Positions 43,163 through 51,281 of a stretch of 64,000 bases of DNA are shown piece by piece. This DNA comes from Spirochaetota bacterium (GTDB lineage Bacteria; Spirochaetota; Spirochaetia; Treponematales; Rectinemataceae): the NCBI GenBank assembly GCA_029265255.1, contig JAJUJQ010000002.1:278646-342645 (forward strand), given 5' to 3'. A program made the position numbers and the translations under genes. How positions within the stretch are numbered: the stretch's first letter is position 1; every line of letters starts with the position of its first letter. The notes under the pieces are model-generated. The model was not told where the DNA came from. It made no database searches and saw only the letters and a list, made by a program, of their open reading frames with translations.

Positions 43163-44115
43163 CTTCAGATCGCATTCCCAAGGGATTCCATGTACACAAA
43201 TATCATGCGCTCGGCAATGATTATCTCGTCATCGATCCATCCGAATACACGTACGAACTACGTGAAGATCTCATAAGGCGTCTGTGTGACCGCAATCGGG
43301 GTGTTGGTTCTGATGGCATTCTCTTCGGTCCTCTGATGGACTTTTCGGGGCGCCCTTGGCAGCGGCCTGTCGATGGCGCTGCGGCCCCATCGCCCTTCCA
43401 TCTGCGTATTTTCAATCCCGACGGTTCGGAAGCCGAGAAGTCTGGAAATGGCCTGCGTATTTTTGCGCTTTACTGCGTTGAGTCGGGCAGAACGGGGCTC
43501 GAACCGTTCAGCGTGGTCACCAGGGGAGGGCTTGTCGAATGTCGCGTGCATGACCCAGAACCCGGCATGATTACCGTCTCGATGGGGAAGCCTGAATTTT
43601 CTGCGCCTCTTATCGGGCTCAACGCTGCCGCGACCGCGGATGGCCAAAAAGAACTCATCGCCGTCCCGTTCCAGGTTGACGGGCTTGAATTCCGCGCGAC
43701 CTGCGTCTCCATGGGCAACCCGCACTGCGTTCTGTACGGGCAGGAGCCGAGCAGCGCACTCGCGCGGCGCGTCGGCCCGCTGGTGGAGCATCATCCCTGG
43801 TTTCCCAACCGTACCAATGTGCAGTTTCTCGAAGTCATCGATCGCGCAACTATCAGAATAGAAATCTGGGAGCGAGGTGCTGGCTATACGCTTGCGAGTG
43901 GCTCCTCATCCTGCGCCGCGGCCGCCGCGGCATTCAGAATGGGGCTTGTGGATCAGGTAGTCACAGTACACATGCCTGGTGGCCAGCTTGCCATCGACAT
44001 GCGCGGGGAGAGCATCCGCATGGCCGGCCCGGCGGTGCGTGTTTTCGATGCGGTTCTGGCTCCCGGATTTGAACCTTCCGAGCCTATGTATCATACGGAG
44101 GCTGCCCATGCATGA
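43159..44115 (+). CDS. DapF-like protein with Cys-to-Ser replacements at both catalytic positions
   Basis: A 318-residue protein with the two-lobed diaminopimelate epimerase fold. Family landmarks are YHALGNDYLV, CDRNRGVGSDGIL, NPDGSEAEKSGNGLR, SMGNPHCV and ERGAGYTLASGSSSC. In true DapF a Cys stands at both K-S-GNG and A-S-GS; here these are Ser95 and Ser247, and the substrate-binding Glu of GAGET is Tyr243. It therefore cannot run the two-thiol racemisation as usual. It may epimerise another substrate, isomerise, or be a binding protein. It overlaps alr and the M20 gene, placing it in a D-amino-acid/amino-sugar operon. Confidence 0.85.
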   Translation: MTSDRIPKGFHVHKYHALGNDYLVIDPSEYTYELREDLIRRLCDRNRGVGSDGILFGPLMDFSGRPWQRPVDGAAAPSPFHLRIFNPDGSEAEKSGNGLRIFALYCVESGRTGLEPFSVVTRGGLVECRVHDPEPGMITVSMGKPEFSAPLIGLNAAATADGQKELIAVPFQVDGLEFRATCVSMGNPHCVLYGQEPSSALARRVGPLVEHHPWFPNRTNVQFLEVIDRATIRIEIWERGAGYTLASGSSSCAAAAAAFRMGLVDQVVTVHMPGGQLAIDMRGESIRMAGPAVRVFDAVLAPGFEPSEPMYHTEAAHA

Positions 44116-45304
44116 AACGATACTGAGCCAAGCTCTCGCCCTGCGACCTTGGCTGACTGACCTCCGGCGTGCGCTCCATCGCATTCCCGAACCAGGCAAC
44201 GCCGAGTTCGAAACTGCGCAGGCCGTCTGTGCCCAGCTTGAGGAACTCGATATTCCCTACACCCGTATTGGTACCGGCATCGTAGCCCACCTCGAAGGCA
44301 GAAGCCTAAAGGCGCATGAAAGAAGGGTTGTGGCCCTAAGGGCCGATATGGACGCTCTTCCTGTGGAAGAACCATCCGACCGGCCCTATGGATCACTTCA
44401 TCCTGGCTACATGCACGCCTGCGGCCACGATGCCCATATGGCTATCGCGCTCGGCGCTGCTCATCTCCTTGCATCCATGCGCGACAGTCTTCCCGGAACG
44501 GTCGTCTTCATCTTCCAGCCGGCCGAAGAGACCTCCGGCGGCGCAAGACCCCTCATCGACGCTGGCTGTCTTGACCAGCCCCATGTCGACCTCATATTGG
44601 GTCTGCATGTCGTACCCGAGCTGCCCGCAGGTCAGGTGGAGGTTCGCGACGGCCCCTTCTACGGGGCATCAGACCTCCTCGAAATCCGCGTGCTGGGTAG
44701 AAATGCACATGCAGCCTACCCCGAGCAGGGTGTCGACGCTATCGTGGCCGCTTCAGCCGTCGTTCAAAGTCTCCAGAGTGTTGTGTCACGCAACATATCC
44801 GCCCTCGACAGCGCGGTGGTGAGCATCGGTACCATCCAGGGTGGTACCGTCAACAACATTCTTGCCCGGGAAGTGATCATGAAAGGAACCATCCGCACGC
44901 TCTCCGAGGAAGTGCGCGAGCGTGTACGAAGCCGGGTGCGAGAAATCGCCGAAGGCGTTGCCGCCGCCTATGGCGCTCGATGCGAACTGTCAATCACCCC
45001 TGGTTACCCCGTGCTCGTCAACCATCATGAGGCTACCGATCTCGTAGCCCGCGCCGCGCGTTCCATCCTTGGTGCCGATGCTGTCCACGTGCGTGAAAAA
45101 CCAGTCCTCGGCGTTGAGGATTTCGCCTGGTACCTCAGGGAGCGTCCTGGCGCCTTCTGGCACCTTGGGTGCGGCCCCGCGGCACCTCTCCATTCAGCGC
45201 AATTCGATATCAACGAGTCCTGCTTGCCCATAGGCGTCGCTGTGCAGACGGCAGCCACCCTCGAATTTCTCGCATCAACGCCACACGCACATTTTCATTC
45301 TTGA
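44108..45304 (+). CDS. M20 family amidohydrolase/aminoacylase
   Basis: A 398-residue metallohydrolase of the M20D class (hippurate/N-acyl-amino acid amidohydrolase, N-acetyl-diaminopimelate deacetylase relatives). ALRADMDALPV carries a metal Asp, YMHACGHDAHMA the Cys/His metal ligands, FQPAEETSGGA the catalytic Glu, and GLHVVPELPAG the next ligand. The family removes acyl groups from amino acids. ATG 44108 has GGAGG six bases upstream and overlaps the DapF-like gene by 8 bp. N-acyl-amino acid specificity is inferred from neighbours. Confidence 0.87.
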   Translation: MHETILSQALALRPWLTDLRRALHRIPEPGNAEFETAQAVCAQLEELDIPYTRIGTGIVAHLEGRSLKAHERRVVALRADMDALPVEEPSDRPYGSLHPGYMHACGHDAHMAIALGAAHLLASMRDSLPGTVVFIFQPAEETSGGARPLIDAGCLDQPHVDLILGLHVVPELPAGQVEVRDGPFYGASDLLEIRVLGRNAHAAYPEQGVDAIVAASAVVQSLQSVVSRNISALDSAVVSIGTIQGGTVNNILAREVIMKGTIRTLSEEVRERVRSRVREIAEGVAAAYGARCELSITPGYPVLVNHHEATDLVARAARSILGADAVHVREKPVLGVEDFAWYLRERPGAFWHLGCGPAAPLHSAQFDINESCLPIGVAVQTAATLEFLASTPHAHFHS

Positions 45305-45361
45305 CAGCAGCCGGAGGGCATGATTTACTTTCATTGGGAAAATAAACCCAAGGAGGCTCTG

Positions 45362-46645
45362 ATGAAAAAAACATTGACCATCCTGGCGCTTACCCTTGTG
45401 CTTGTCGCAATGGTGTCGGCACAGACCATCAATGTCCTGTTCTGGGATGATGCCTATCCGCGAACCCTCATGGAACGCATCCCCGAGTTCGAAAAGGCAA
45501 CCGGTATCAAGGTCAATATCGAAATCCTGCAGCCGCCGCAGGTCTTTACTAAGACCTCGGTGAGCGTCAGCAAGGACCGCACTGATTACGACCTCGTATG
45601 CGTCGACGAGGGCAACATCCCTCTTTTCGCCTCGCTCATGCTGCCCTATGATCAGTGGGCACCCGGAAAGGTCTTCAAAAAAGTCGATCCAAACACGGTA
45701 ACCCCCGCCATGCTCGATGTCGCCCAGTGGGACGGCAAGCTCATTGGCCTGCCCATCAACGGCAATCTCTATGTCTGGATGACTCGAAAGGACCTCATCG
45801 AAAACCCGAAGTACAAGGCCGATTTCAAGGCAAAATACGGCTATGACCTCGGTGTGCCGCAGACCTTCCAGCAGATGCTCGATATGGGTACCTTCTTCTA
45901 TGCAAACGGCATTGTGTCAGGCGGATTCGGCCCCTTCAACGGCGGTCCTGCCGGTGTCTTCGGCGAAGCCATTTTCATGTGGGAGTCTTTCGGCACCCAT
46001 TTCATCGAGTGGATTGGAGGCAAGCCGACGCTGGTAGTGGATAAAGCCAAGGCCGTCCAGGGCATGGAATTCTACAAGAAGCTGATGGCCATTTCCCCCA
46101 AGGGCGCCGAGACCATGGCCCATGTCGAACGCCAGGCCGCCTTCTGCGCAGATCCGAAGGGCGTCTTCACCCAGTTCATCTGGCCAGCTCAGATCGCCAG
46201 CTATGAAGACCCCGATAAATCGCTCGTCGCAGGCAAGATCATCTACAGCGCGCCACCCGCTGGCCCCGCAGGCCGCTTCGCTATCCGCGGCACTTGGGCA
46301 GTGAACATCCCGCTCGCTTCCAAAAATAAAGAAGCCGCCGCTGAGTTTGTGTACTGGTGGGCTTCAAAGGAAATCGCTACGTGGCTCGTTGAAAAGAACA
46401 CCGTCCCTGCCCGCACGGACGCGCTCACCGATCCAAAATTCGCCAAAACCAAACCCTGGCTCGCTGCCATCGCCGATTCGATGAAATATGCCGCCGCACG
46501 CCCCCGCTTCAAGGAAGTAGCTCAGGTTCAGGATATTGTAAAAAAATACTGGATCATGGGTATCACCGGGCAGATGCCCTGTGATGAGGCAATGCAGAAA
46601 ATTATCGACGAGACACGCGATGTCCTCAAGAAAGCCGGATACTGA
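45362..46645 (+). CDS. ABC transporter substrate-binding protein (predicted sulfoquinovoside/sugar)
   Basis: A 427-residue exported family 1 binding protein. The signal peptide is MKKTLTILALTLVLVAMVSA and the mature chain begins QTINVLFWDDAYPRTL. A YDLVCVDEGNIPLFA block and GLPINGNLYVWMTRK fit sugar-binding members. ATG 45362 has AGGAGG upstream. It is followed by two permeases and a sulfoquinovosidase-like gene, so the ligand is probably sulfoquinovosyl glycerol or a related glycoside; this rests on context. It overlaps the permease start by 26 bp. Confidence 0.87.
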   Translation: MKKTLTILALTLVLVAMVSAQTINVLFWDDAYPRTLMERIPEFEKATGIKVNIEILQPPQVFTKTSVSVSKDRTDYDLVCVDEGNIPLFASLMLPYDQWAPGKVFKKVDPNTVTPAMLDVAQWDGKLIGLPINGNLYVWMTRKDLIENPKYKADFKAKYGYDLGVPQTFQQMLDMGTFFYANGIVSGGFGPFNGGPAGVFGEAIFMWESFGTHFIEWIGGKPTLVVDKAKAVQGMEFYKKLMAISPKGAETMAHVERQAAFCADPKGVFTQFIWPAQIASYEDPDKSLVAGKIIYSAPPAGPAGRFAIRGTWAVNIPLASKNKEAAAEFVYWWASKEIATWLVEKNTVPARTDALTDPKFAKTKPWLAAIADSMKYAAARPRFKEVAQVQDIVKKYWIMGITGQMPCDEAMQKIIDETRDVLKKAGY

Positions 46646-47561
46646 CCGCACCCGTGCTGTCGGACCGGATGGAAAGGCGCGCACGCGCGCGCCTTTCCTG
46701 TTTCTGGCGCCGGCGATGCTCATCGTGTTTGCGGTCCTCATCTTTCCAATTATTTTTTCTCTGTTCGTATCAACATGGGACTGGCCGCTCTCTGAAGGCG
46801 CCGGCATCCGGCGCTTCGTGGGTCTCGGCAATTACGTTGCGCTGACAAGAGACCCCGAATTCTGGAATAGTCTGCGACTCCAGCTCGGCTTTATCTTTGT
46901 TGCCATTCCGATAGAACTTCTGTTCGGGTTCGCCGCCGCGCTGCTGCTCAATCGTGAGTTCTTCGGCGCGCGCGTCGTGCGCAGTCTCCTCCTTTTGCCG
47001 GTTTTCTTTCTGCCTATCCTATCTGGTATGACCTGGCGGTTCATGCTCCAGCCACGATATGGACCGCTCAATGCGCTTCTTCTTTCGCTGGGGGCACCGG
47101 AAATTACCTGGCTCGGTAATCCAAATACCGCTTATGCCGCCGTCATCATTCAGGATGTCTGGCGCATGTGGCCATTCATGTTCATGCTGCTCTACGCGGG
47201 CCTTACCGCCATTCCTCAGGAACTGATGGAGGCTGCTGAAATCGATGGCGCCGGTTACTGGCGGAGACTCCGTTCCGTCACGCTCCCTCTTATGATTCCT
47301 ACGATCCTAACGGCCATTCTTTTACGCATCATCGACGCGCTTCGAGTATTCAGCGAGGTGTATGTCATGACCGAAGGCGGCCCCGGCTCGGCGACCATGC
47401 TCTTCTCCCTCTATACTCAGCGGCAGGCCTTTGGCTATCAAAAGGTCGGCATGGCGAGCGCCATGGCGATATTCTTGCTCATCGTTTCCATCGTGTTTGC
47501 ACTTACCCTGGTGAGGCGCAACATGTCGCTCGATGTACTTGAGGAAAAGGCAGGTGGATGA
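46620..47561 (+). CDS. Sugar ABC transporter permease (MalF type)
   Basis: A 313-residue permease with six helices, the first at about residues 25-48 (FLFLAPAMLIVFAVLIFP). The coupling loop is EAAEIDGAGYWRRLRSVTL (about 208-226). The first ~26 codons after ATG 46620 contain a perfect hairpin (46671-46698), and no good ribosome site precedes the ATG. Translation is likely coupled to the binding protein. No later in-frame ATG precedes the first membrane segment. Confidence 0.88.
   Translation: MSSRKPDTDRTRAVGPDGKARTRAPFLFLAPAMLIVFAVLIFPIIFSLFVSTWDWPLSEGAGIRRFVGLGNYVALTRDPEFWNSLRLQLGFIFVAIPIELLFGFAAALLLNREFFGARVVRSLLLLPVFFLPILSGMTWRFMLQPRYGPLNALLLSLGAPEITWLGNPNTAYAAVIIQDVWRMWPFMFMLLYAGLTAIPQELMEAAEIDGAGYWRRLRSVTLPLMIPTILTAILLRIIDALRVFSEVYVMTEGGPGSATMLFSLYTQRQAFGYQKVGMASAMAIFLLIVSIVFALTLVRRNMSLDVLEEKAGG
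46671..46698 (+). repeat. Hairpin inside the 5' coding end of the permease gene
   Basis: The 12-bp arms GGAAAGGCGCGC and GCGCGCCTTTCC with a four-base ACGC loop lie 26 bp after the binding-protein stop, within permease codons ~18-27, and are followed by TGTTTCT. It is equivalent in position to the hairpins after the other binding-protein genes of this window, but here it is coding. Confidence 0.85.
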
Positions 47562-48400
47562 TGAGCAGCAATAAAAAAACACGCAAGATTGTTCTGAATA
47601 TTCTTATCGCAGCGGTGGCATTTGTGGTCCTGGCCATCGAACTGTATCCGATTGGCATCACAGTGCTCAATGGATTCAGACGCGATATCCATATCCTGTC
47701 AGGACAGCCCTTCAGGCTCTCCCAGCTCACGCTTCGAAGCTATGAGCTTGTGCTGAAAAACCCCGGATTCCGACTGGGCATGAAGAACTCGATTATCGTA
47801 GGTCTCTTGTCTACCGGCGTCTCCGTGCTGGTCGGTGCCATGGCGTCCTATGGCATCGCGCGATTTCATTTCCGAGGGCGCAATAGCCTTGCGTACAGCT
47901 TTCTCGTGTTCCGCATGCTGCCACAGATCTCGCTCGTCATCTCCCTGTACCTTATGTTTTCTGCGGCGGGCATCCGCGACACTATCGGTGGTATCACGCT
48001 TGCCCATACCAGCTTTAATGTGCCTTATGTCATCTGGCTGCTCTTGCCTTTCTTTACCGCGGTGGATCGCGCGTACGAAGAAGCGGCGATGGTGGATGGC
48101 TGCTCGCGCCCAGGGGTCTTCTTTCGCATCTTCTTGCCAATCGTGGCGCCGGGCCTGGTCGTTGCGGCGGTATTTGCCTTTCTCAACTCATGGAACGAAT
48201 TTATGTACGCGCTCATTCTGACTGGCGTGAAGGCCAAAACCGCCCCCATCGCGATCAATGGGCTGCTGGGTGGCGAAACGCTTACCTGGGGCCAAGCCTG
48301 CGCGGCTGGGACGATGATGCTCGTGCCGGTCTTCATCTTCACCCTTGGCATGCAGAAGTTCCTGATCCGCGGCATTACCGCGGGCGGCGTCAAGGGCTAG
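47558..48400 (+). CDS. Sugar ABC transporter permease (MalG type)
   Basis: A 280-residue permease with six helices; the EAA loop is EEAAMVDGCSRPGVFFRIFLP (near residues 173-193). It starts in the ATGATGA overlap with the preceding permease; ATG 47561 is equally possible. With the MalF-type protein it forms the pore. A 21-bp gap with GGAGG leads to the GH31 gene, so importer and glycosidase are one unit. No ABC ATPase gene is present. Confidence 0.89.
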   Translation: MMSSNKKTRKIVLNILIAAVAFVVLAIELYPIGITVLNGFRRDIHILSGQPFRLSQLTLRSYELVLKNPGFRLGMKNSIIVGLLSTGVSVLVGAMASYGIARFHFRGRNSLAYSFLVFRMLPQISLVISLYLMFSAAGIRDTIGGITLAHTSFNVPYVIWLLLPFFTAVDRAYEEAAMVDGCSRPGVFFRIFLPIVAPGLVVAAVFAFLNSWNEFMYALILTGVKAKTAPIAINGLLGGETLTWGQACAAGTMMLVPVFIFTLGMQKFLIRGITAGGVKG

Positions 48401-48421
48401 CGCTTCAGCAGCGGAGGTTTC

Positions 48422-50509
48422 ATGGCCATTCGAACATTAACCGTCACCGCCCGCGAGGACGGATTCGAGCTCTATGCCGATACCCGCCTCGCGCTTGCGC
48501 ATCGCCGGGACGCGCCGCTCTTTCATGTCGGCCGTGGCGAAGCGACCATTGCCATGCACCATGGCAATTTCGACATACAGGATGATATCCTCGAGCTCTG
48601 CCCGCTTGAGGAGTGGCGCTTGGTCAGCCTTGATGAGGGTAGGGCAGTCACCATTGAGTGCTGGAGCGCAGGCGGGCGCTGGCGCATCCGAATCCACGCA
48701 TGCATCGAAGAAGGGCGGCTTGTGCTGCGTCTCGATGGTGCCGAGGGAGCCAGCCGGGTGCGCATCGCGCTGCCTGCCAGGCCCCAAGAACATGTGTATG
48801 GCTGTGGCGAGCAGTTTTCGTATTTCGACCTACGTGGACGGCGCTTTCCACTCTGGACGAGCGAGCAAGGGGTAGGGCGCAATAAATCCACATGGATTAC
48901 TCACCAGGCAGACCTCGCTGACCACGCCGGCGGCGACTACTGGTGGACATTCTTCCCCCAGCCGACCTTCGTCTCTTCCGATGGCTACTGGGTCCACATG
49001 GACAGCAGCGCCTACGCGGTATTCGATTTCCGCCGGCCCGACCGGCACGAGCTGTTCTGCTGGGAACTCCCCCAGGCGCTGATTATTGGACAGGCCGAGT
49101 CCGGGTCCATCCCCACGCAGGCACTCGCGCATCCCGACATGCCCGCGCTCCTCGAAGACTTGAGCGCATTCTTTGGTCGCCAGCCGCCGCTTCCCGATTG
49201 GGCGTACGAAGGGGTCATCCTGGGCATCCAAGGCGGCACTGAAGTCTGCGAACAAAAACTGCGCCAGGCCCAGGCAGCGGGCGTTCCGGTCGCGGGCATC
49301 TGGGCCCAGGATTGGGAAGGCATCAATATGACGAGCTTCGGCCAGCGGCTTCGCTGGAACTGGGTCTGGAACCCTGAGCGTTATCCCGGTCTCGATCGCG
49401 CCATCCAAGCTTGGCGGCATGAAGGCATCCGCTTCCTCGTCTACGCCAACTGCTACGTCGGCAAAGGCTGGTCGCTGTGCGAGGAAGCTGCCGCCCGCGG
49501 TTTTCTAGTAAAAAACAAACACGGCCAAGACTATTATGTCGACTTTGGAGAATTCGACGCCGGCATCGTCGATCTGACTAACCCCGCGGCGTTCAACTGG
49601 TACGCCGACACCCTGGCCCGCACGATCCTCAGCCTGGGCGCCAGCGGCTGGATGGCTGACTTTGGCGAATACCTTCCCACCGATGCCGCCCTGTATGATG
49701 GCACGCCCGCCCTCCGCGCGCACAACCTCTGGCCTGTACTCTGGGCGCGCTGCAATCACGAAGCGGTTCGCCGTGCCGGGGCCGAGCGCGAAGCACTCTA
49801 TTTCATGCGTGCGGGCTTTACTGGCAGCCAGCGTTGGTGTCCCATGATGTGGGCGGGGGACCAGAACGTCGACTGGTCGAATGATGACGGTCTGCCGAGC
49901 GCTGTCCGCGCTGCGCTCGGCCTTGCTATGTGCGGCCACGGCTTGCATCACAGCGACATTGGCGGCTATACGACGCTGTTTGGCATGCGCCGGACAAAGG
50001 AACTCTTCATGCGCTGGGCAGAACAGGCAGCCTTCAGCCCTCTCATGCGCACGCATGAAGGCAACCGGCCCGCAGAAAACTGGCAGTTCGATTCAGATTC
50101 CGAGACGCTCGCGCATTTGGCTGCAATGGGGCGCGTCCATGTCGCGCTGGCCGGCTATCTCAAAGCCTGTGTGGCAGAGAATGAGCGCCGCGGCATCTCG
50201 GTCATGCGTCCGCTTCTTATGCACTATCCCGAAGACCCCGCTGCGTGGCGTATCGATGATGAGTACCTCCTTGGTCCCGACCTTCTTGTCGCGCCTGTCA
50301 TGGTGGAAGGGGCAGTCTCCCGTACGGTTCATTTTCCTGGCGGCTCCTGGCGTCATTTTTGGACACAGCACCAAATCTGGAGCCGTTCCGAACCTGGTGA
50401 CAAGCTTGTCGATGCTCCGCTCGGTAAGCCTCCCGTATTTTACCGGGAAGGGTCCCCGTGGGAGGGAATTTTCAAAAAAGCCGCTGTGGAATCCGACATC
50501 CGTATCTAG
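48422..50509 (+). CDS. yihQ: Sulfoquinovosidase (GH31)
   Basis: A 695-residue glycoside hydrolase closely resembling E. coli YihQ over its length. The nucleophile Asp413 is in GWMADFGEYLPTD and the acid/base Asp480 in MWAGDQNVDW. Residues that bind the sulfonate in YihQ (Gln288, Arg301, Trp304, Tyr508, as I recall) match Gln296, Arg309, Trp312 and Tyr516 at a constant offset of eight, including SFGQRLRWNW and DIGGYTTLF. It should cleave sulfoquinovose from glycerol or lipid-derived glycosides. There is no signal peptide, so it acts in the cytoplasm after import by the upstream ABC system. No sulfoglycolytic genes are found in the window. Confidence 0.9.
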   Translation: MAIRTLTVTAREDGFELYADTRLALAHRRDAPLFHVGRGEATIAMHHGNFDIQDDILELCPLEEWRLVSLDEGRAVTIECWSAGGRWRIRIHACIEEGRLVLRLDGAEGASRVRIALPARPQEHVYGCGEQFSYFDLRGRRFPLWTSEQGVGRNKSTWITHQADLADHAGGDYWWTFFPQPTFVSSDGYWVHMDSSAYAVFDFRRPDRHELFCWELPQALIIGQAESGSIPTQALAHPDMPALLEDLSAFFGRQPPLPDWAYEGVILGIQGGTEVCEQKLRQAQAAGVPVAGIWAQDWEGINMTSFGQRLRWNWVWNPERYPGLDRAIQAWRHEGIRFLVYANCYVGKGWSLCEEAAARGFLVKNKHGQDYYVDFGEFDAGIVDLTNPAAFNWYADTLARTILSLGASGWMADFGEYLPTDAALYDGTPALRAHNLWPVLWARCNHEAVRRAGAEREALYFMRAGFTGSQRWCPMMWAGDQNVDWSNDDGLPSAVRAALGLAMCGHGLHHSDIGGYTTLFGMRRTKELFMRWAEQAAFSPLMRTHEGNRPAENWQFDSDSETLAHLAAMGRVHVALAGYLKACVAENERRGISVMRPLLMHYPEDPAAWRIDDEYLLGPDLLVAPVMVEGAVSRTVHFPGGSWRHFWTQHQIWSRSEPGDKLVDAPLGKPPVFYREGSPWEGIFKKAAVESDIRI

Positions 50510-50548
50510 GCTGCGGGGATTTTTAGAATACATTTGCGGAATGGCGCT

Positions 50549-50568
50549 AATTGCATTACAATTGCATT
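50549..50568 (+). repeat. Direct repeat AATTGCATT x2 upstream of secreted protein gene
   Basis: AATTGCATT occurs at 50549-50557 and 50560-50568, 11 bp apart (one helical turn), ~35 bp before the start codon. Such phasing suits a regulator binding site. Confidence 0.4.
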
Positions 50569-50600
50569 GAAAATCAAGCGAGCGCTTGAAGCGGGGGGCC

Positions 50601-51089
50601 ATGAAAAAGGCATGCGTTGCTCTTGTGTGCACTGTGATCGCAGGGGCAAGCCTGGCAGCGCAAATACCCGGTTCGATGCAGAACACTGGGGCGGTTATTC
50701 TTTCTGCAACCGTGGAAGCACAGAACCTCATGTCCATTAGCCCTTCCCAGCTTGATATCGTGTTCGATCAATCGAGTGTTAATGATGTATTCGACGTGCA
50801 ATGCGTCGTGATGAGTCGTGCGTGGTGGACGCTGCGTATTCAATCCGCCAATCATGGGTATGTAGTCAATAAGGATTATCCCCAGTATAGAATCGCCTAC
50901 AGCATTTCGATTCCAGCGTTGCAGAATCCTTCAGTGCTGCTTGATCGTCCATGGACAAGCGCGCCTCAGTCTCCCACCCTCGAAGAGGGCCTGCCTGTGC
51001 TGATTCAAGTGTCATTCTTTTCCCCGACCGTCACAATGCCTCGAGGGGCTTACTGTGATCAGCTCGTTTTGAGTCTCGCTCGCCATTAA
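50601..51089 (+). CDS. Small secreted protein, divergent member of a four-gene set
   Basis: A 162-residue exported protein with a signal peptide (MKKACVALVCTVIAGASLAAQ). The mature part is beta-rich: LMSISPSQLDIVFDQS, WWTLRIQSANHGYVV and RIAYSISIPAL. The pattern (ATVEAQNL, then a strand, then SxNxG, then IxYxxxI) parallels the three paralogues that follow, but identity is low and the YTDTITITI ending is replaced by YCDQLVLSL. ATG 50601 has GGGGGG upstream; TTG 50586 is less likely. Function is unknown; a surface or fimbrial-like subunit is possible. Confidence 0.7.
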   Translation: MKKACVALVCTVIAGASLAAQIPGSMQNTGAVILSATVEAQNLMSISPSQLDIVFDQSSVNDVFDVQCVVMSRAWWTLRIQSANHGYVVNKDYPQYRIAYSISIPALQNPSVLLDRPWTSAPQSPTLEEGLPVLIQVSFFSPTVTMPRGAYCDQLVLSLARH

Positions 51090-51204
51090 GTCTGGCAACA
51101 GCTGCTCCGCGCAATTACCTCATTAACCCCTGCACGAACTTGTTTCATACCCTCAGTAAATGAGAAATATCTATGCCCACCAAAGAACAAGTCTAAAAAA
51201 GGTC

Positions 51205-51235
51205 TTGACATATTCGAGAGAAATTCCGATATTAT
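51205..51235 (+). promoter_or_regulatory. Candidate promoter for the second secreted protein gene
   Basis: TTGACA (51205-51210) is perfect; the best -10 is TATTAT (51230-51235) at 19 bp or GATATT (51228-51233) at 17 bp. It lies ~47 bp upstream of ATG 51282. Confidence 0.55.
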
Positions 51236-51281
51236 TATCAATAAAACTGTTTGGTGAAATTTATAAAAGTTGAGGGTGACT

